A program made the position numbers and the translations under genes. From the NCBI GenBank assembly GCA_947167535.1, contig CAMVIL010000031.1, positions 1 to 9,197 of the forward strand: a stretch of 9,197 bases of DNA, in the 5' to 3' direction. This document shows, piece by piece, positions 6,977 through 9,197 of this stretch. How positions within the stretch are numbered: position 1 is the stretch's first letter; each line of letters begins with the position of its first letter. The notes beneath the pieces were generated by a model, which saw only the letters and a list, made by a program, of their open reading frames with translations, was not told the origin of the DNA and made no database searches. This stretch comes from an uncultured Ruminococcus sp. (lineage in GTDB: Bacteria > Bacillota > Clostridia > Oscillospirales > Ruminococcaceae).

Positions 6977-7005
6977 TTGACAAATCTTTCTCGAGGTAGT
7001 ATAAT
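6977..7005 (+). promoter_or_regulatory. Sigma-A promoter of dapL
   Basis: TTGACA (6977-6982), a 17-bp spacer and TATAAT (7000-7005) are a perfect consensus on the plus strand. The predicted start is near 7011-7013. It is divergent from the glnA promoter. Confidence 0.93.
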
Positions 7006-7012
7006 ACCATAC

Positions 7013-7074
7013 AGAGACAATGGCGTCGGACACGGAGAAACTATCTCCTGTGGCGGGCTGTTGTCTCTTTTTTT
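7013..7074 (+). promoter_or_regulatory. dapL leader: hexaloop hairpin overlapping a long terminator (attenuator)
   Basis: The transcript would begin almost at the base of a 12-bp stem (7013-7024 with 7057-7068, two G-U pairs). This stem is topped by an inner hairpin, CACGGAGA (7031-7038) with TCTCCTGTG (7044-7052), loop AACTA, and followed by seven Ts (7068-7074). The alternative small hairpin is GAC (7016-7018) with GTC (7025-7027) around loop AATGGC, which has A1 and G4 as in ANTAR targets but only three base pairs. The dapL ribosome binding site comes 30 bases later, so the terminator must be overcome for expression. Confidence 0.75.
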
Positions 7075-7117
7075 GTACACTAAATACATAGCGACACAGC
7101 ACACGGAGGTCATTAAT

Positions 7118-8302
7118 ATGCTGAAACCGAATATGTTTTACGCCGAGCTTAAAGATTCCTACCTGTTTTATAACATCGCCCAGAAGACGAAGAAGTACCT
7201 GGAGGAGCACCCCGGCGCGCACCTTTACCGCATGGGCATCGGAGATGTCTCGCTGCCGCTGGCGGGGGAGGTCATTAAGGGACTTCACGCTGCCGCCGAC
7301 GAGCAGGCAGACAAGAAGAGCTTCAACGGCTATATGCCCGAGTGCGGCGCACCGTTCCTCAGGAAGGCGGTCAGGGACTACTACGCTTCAAAGGGCGTGG
7401 AGCTTTCGGAGGAAGAGGTGTTCATCTCCAGCGGCGCTTCCGACGAGCTGGGTGATATCCTTGACCTGTTCGACCGCAGCAACCGCTCGCTTATAATCGA
7501 GCCTGCATACCCTGCTTACGTTGACGCCAACGTGATGGGCGGACGCGAGATAGTACACCTCGCATCTGGCAGGGAGAACGGCTTTCTGCCGCTCCCCGAC
7601 GACTCCGCCAAAGCGGAGCTTCTCTACATCTGCTCGCCGAACAATCCGACGGGTGCGGTGTTCACGAGAGAGCAGCTCAAGGCGTGGGTGGACTTCGCCA
7701 ACGCAAACGGCTCGGTGATACTCTTCGACGCGGCGTATGAAGCCTTCATTGAGGATGAAACGTTGCCCCACTCGATATTCGAGATAGAGGGCGCGCGCAC
7801 CTGCGCCATCGAGATATGCTCCCTCTCAAAGACCGCAGGCTTCACGGGTACCCGTCTCGGCTACACGGTCATCCCCCGCGAGCTGGAGCGCAGCGGCATG
7901 AACTTCAACAGTATGTGGGTGAGAAACCGCACCACCAAGACCAACGGCGTCTCCTTCGTTATCCAGAAGGGTGCTGCGGCGGTGTTCACTCCCGAAGGTC
8001 AGCGTCAGATACACGAGAACATCGCGGTCTACAAGCAGAACGCCCGCGTGCTGATGAAGGCTCTCGACAAGCTGGGGATCTGGTACACCGGCGGCAAGAA
8101 CGCGCCCTACATCTGGATGGAATGCCCCAACGGAATGGGCAGCTGGGAATTCTTCGACCTGCTGCTGAACAAGGTGCAGATAGTGGGCACCCCCGGCGAG
8201 GGCTTCGGCAAGTGCGGTGAAGGCTACTTCCGCTTCTCCACCTTCGGCGACCCCGACGACACTGCAAAAGCGGCGGAGCTGCTGACAGAGCTTCTCGGCT
8301 GA
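7118..8302 (+). CDS. dapL: LL-diaminopimelate aminotransferase
   Basis: DapL converts tetrahydrodipicolinate and glutamate directly to LL-diaminopimelate and 2-oxoglutarate, bypassing the succinylase/acetylase steps of lysine and peptidoglycan precursor synthesis. It is cytosolic and PLP-dependent. The 394-aa length is normal. Visible family features are YRMGIGDVSLPL (37-48), FNGYMPECGAPFLR (69-82), ISSGASDELGD (103-113), CSPNNPTGAVF with Asn176 (172-182), LFDAAYEAF with Asp204 and Tyr207, Schiff-base Lys238 in SLSKTAGFTGTRLGY, and GEGYFRFSTFG with Arg372. The start ATG 7118 has GGAGGT at 7105-7110. An in-frame ATG at 6971 is rejected because it overlaps the promoter. The gene stands alone, is divergent from glnA and sits behind a leader terminator. 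Its use of glutamate as amino donor links it to the neighbouring GS/GOGAT genes. Confidence 0.95.
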   Translation: MLKPNMFYAELKDSYLFYNIAQKTKKYLEEHPGAHLYRMGIGDVSLPLAGEVIKGLHAAADEQADKKSFNGYMPECGAPFLRKAVRDYYASKGVELSEEEVFISSGASDELGDILDLFDRSNRSLIIEPAYPAYVDANVMGGREIVHLASGRENGFLPLPDDSAKAELLYICSPNNPTGAVFTREQLKAWVDFANANGSVILFDAAYEAFIEDETLPHSIFEIEGARTCAIEICSLSKTAGFTGTRLGYTVIPRELERSGMNFNSMWVRNRTTKTNGVSFVIQKGAAAVFTPEGQRQIHENIAVYKQNARVLMKALDKLGIWYTGGKNAPYIWMECPNGMGSWEFFDLLLNKVQIVGTPGEGFGKCGEGYFRFSTFGDPDDTAKAAELLTELLG

Positions 8303-8311
8303 GGGCTTTTT
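8289..8311 (+). terminator. Probable terminator of dapL, overlapping the stop codon
   Basis: AGCTTCTC (8289-8296) pairs with GAGGGCT (8301-8307) with one bulged T around a GGCT loop, followed by Ts to 8311. The hairpin includes the last dapL codons. It is weaker than the other terminators here. Confidence 0.5.
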
Positions 8312-8382
8312 GTAAGAACTGTGCAACATCGTATTTTTGCAGGATAAAGTTTTGTCTATTGCATTAAATTTGAAAAATGCTC

Positions 8383-8411
8383 TTGACAACTGACAGTATA
8401 TATGATAGAAT
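8383..8411 (+). promoter_or_regulatory. Sigma-A promoter of gltB
   Basis: TTGACA (8383-8388), a 17-bp spacer and TAGAAT (8406-8411) form a near-perfect promoter. The predicted start is near 8418. Confidence 0.9.
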
Positions 8412-8418
8412 AATGACA

Positions 8419-8468
8419 GAACAAAGGCGTTCGTAACGGGATTTCCATGCCCGTGCGGACGCCTTTTT
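8419..8468 (+). promoter_or_regulatory. gltB leader: ANTAR-like hexaloop hairpin overlapping a terminator (attenuator)
   Basis: GAAC (8419-8422) pairs with GTTC (8429-8432) around loop AAAGGC, with A1 and G4 as in ANTAR target hexaloops. The competing fold pairs 8423-8434 with 8455-8466 (AAAGGCGTTCGT with GCGGACGCCTTT, two wobbles) and continues through A8436-T8454 (A8435 bulged) into CGGG (8437-8440) with CCCG (8450-8453). It is followed by TTTTT (8464-8468). The loop bases are the 5' arm of the terminator, so the folds exclude each other. The core matches the glnA leader over AAGGCGTTC. Confidence 0.8.
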
Positions 8469-8491
8469 AATTTACATGAGGTGTGATAAAA

Positions 8492-9197
8492 ATGAAGGAT
8501 AGTGAACGTAAGACTGCATTTTCCGAGCAGGGACTCTACCGCAGACAGTTTGAGCACGACAACTGCGGCATCGGTGCCGTTGTCAATATCAAGGGTCAGA
8601 GGTCCAGAAAGGTCGTTGATGACGCGCTGTGCATCGTCGAGAAGCTTGAGCACCGCGCGGGCAAGGACGCGGAAGGCAAGACCGGCGACGGCGTGGGTAT
8701 GCTCTCGCAGATACCTTATGACCTCTTCCGTACCGAGTGCAAAAAGCTGGGCTTCGACATCGGCGGCGAGGGCGACTTCGCGGTGGGTATGTTCTTCTTC
8801 CCGCAGAACGTCTTAAAGCGCGATCAGGCGAGAAAGCTCTTTGAAATAATCGCGGGCAAGAACGGCATCTCCGTTCTCGGCTGGAGAGACGTTCCCTCTT
8901 CTCCCGAAATTCTTGGACAGAAGGCACGCGACAGTATGCCCTGCATCATGCAGTGCTTCGTCAAGCGCCCCGACGACTGCGCCGAGACGGTAGACTTCGA
9001 GCGCAGGCTGTACGTAACAAGGCGCATATTCGAGCAGTCCGCCGAGAGCACTTACGTCTGCTCGCTGTCGTCCCGCACGGTGGTATATAAGGGTATGTTC
9101 CTCGTGGACGAGCTGAGACGGTTCTACACCGACCTGCAGAGCGAGGACTTCGTGTCCGCCATCGCTATGGTGCACTCCCGCTTCTCCACCAACACTA
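8492..9197 (+). CDS. gltB: Glutamate synthase large subunit (GOGAT alpha), N-terminal 235 codons only
   Basis: GltB transfers the amide nitrogen of glutamine to 2-oxoglutarate, giving two glutamates, and with glutamine synthetase forms the GS/GOGAT ammonium-assimilation cycle. The visible part is the type 2 glutamine amidotransferase domain. FEHDNCGIGAVVNIKG contains Cys25, the expected N-terminal nucleophile after removal of a 24-residue propeptide. LEHRAGKDAEGKTGDGVGML is the glutaminase motif (about 52-71). HSRFSTNT lies at the window edge. The frame stays open at the right end and full-length proteins have about 1500 residues, so only the beginning is present. The start ATG 8492 has GAGG at 8478-8481, ten bases upstream. 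It is expressed from its own promoter (8383-8411) through a leader terminator that shares its core with the glnA leader. Confidence 0.95.
   Translation, partial: MKDSERKTAFSEQGLYRRQFEHDNCGIGAVVNIKGQRSRKVVDDALCIVEKLEHRAGKDAEGKTGDGVGMLSQIPYDLFRTECKKLGFDIGGEGDFAVGMFFFPQNVLKRDQARKLFEIIAGKNGISVLGWRDVPSSPEILGQKARDSMPCIMQCFVKRPDDCAETVDFERRLYVTRRIFEQSAESTYVCSLSSRTVVYKGMFLVDELRRFYTDLQSEDFVSAIAMVHSRFSTNT

Noticed and set aside
6971..7117. Longer dapL start, or a leader peptide starting at 6971
   Set aside because: The ATG at 6971 precedes the -35 box, so it cannot be in the mRNA from this promoter. The ATG at 7118 has GGAGGT and gives the normal protein length.
7011..7117. T-box or lysine riboswitch in the dapL leader
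   Set aside because: The leader is only about 105 bases with a single long hairpin. There is no T-box sequence and no room for the roughly 170-base lysine riboswitch.
7826..8653. 275-aa open frame on the minus strand over dapL end, gltB leader and gltB start
   Set aside because: It crosses two real genes and a promoter in antisense, with no recognisable domain.

Overview
The window looks like a chromosomal stretch of a moderately GC-rich Clostridia member, probably an Oscillospiraceae/Ruminococcus-like organism. This is inferred from the type I glutamine synthetase paired with an ANTAR regulator, DapL-type lysine synthesis, strong Shine-Dalgarno sites and textbook sigma-A promoters. I see no mobile element, rRNA, tRNA or CRISPR. 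All genes left of about 6.9 kb lie on the minus strand and those right of it on the plus strand, so the centre is a divergent promoter region.

Left part, read right to left on the minus strand. A glnA-like glutamine synthetase (5607-6812) is followed 15 nt later by an ANTAR-domain regulator (4998-5591), and a strong terminator (4945-4982) ends this operon. A second transcription unit starts at a consensus promoter (4851-4879). It carries an Aro8/MocR-type PLP aminotransferase (3606-4808), a 918-aa FtsX-family ABC permease with no ATPase beside it (811-3567), and a 110-aa single-pass membrane protein with an acidic tail (412-744), then a hairpin (361-382). The 5' part of ychF (1-330) runs off the left edge.

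Right part, plus strand: LL-diaminopimelate aminotransferase dapL (7118-8302) and the 5' part of gltB, the glutamate synthase large subunit (8492 to the right edge). gltB is cut by the window end.

The main observation is regulatory. glnA, dapL and gltB each have a TTGACA promoter with a 17-bp spacer and a -10 of TATAAT or TAGAAT. Within a few bases of the predicted transcription start comes a small hairpin whose six-base loop is GAAGGC, AATGGC or AAAGGC. Those same bases form the 5' arm of a long hairpin followed by a T-run, located before the ribosome binding site. Two of the three loops have the A1/G4 pattern described for ANTAR RNA targets. The ANTAR protein encoded with glnA is therefore the obvious candidate antiterminator. 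It would switch on ammonium assimilation (GS/GOGAT) and a glutamate-consuming lysine/peptidoglycan precursor step together. The regulator's receiver domain lacks the phospho-acceptor aspartate, so its signal may not be phosphorylation.
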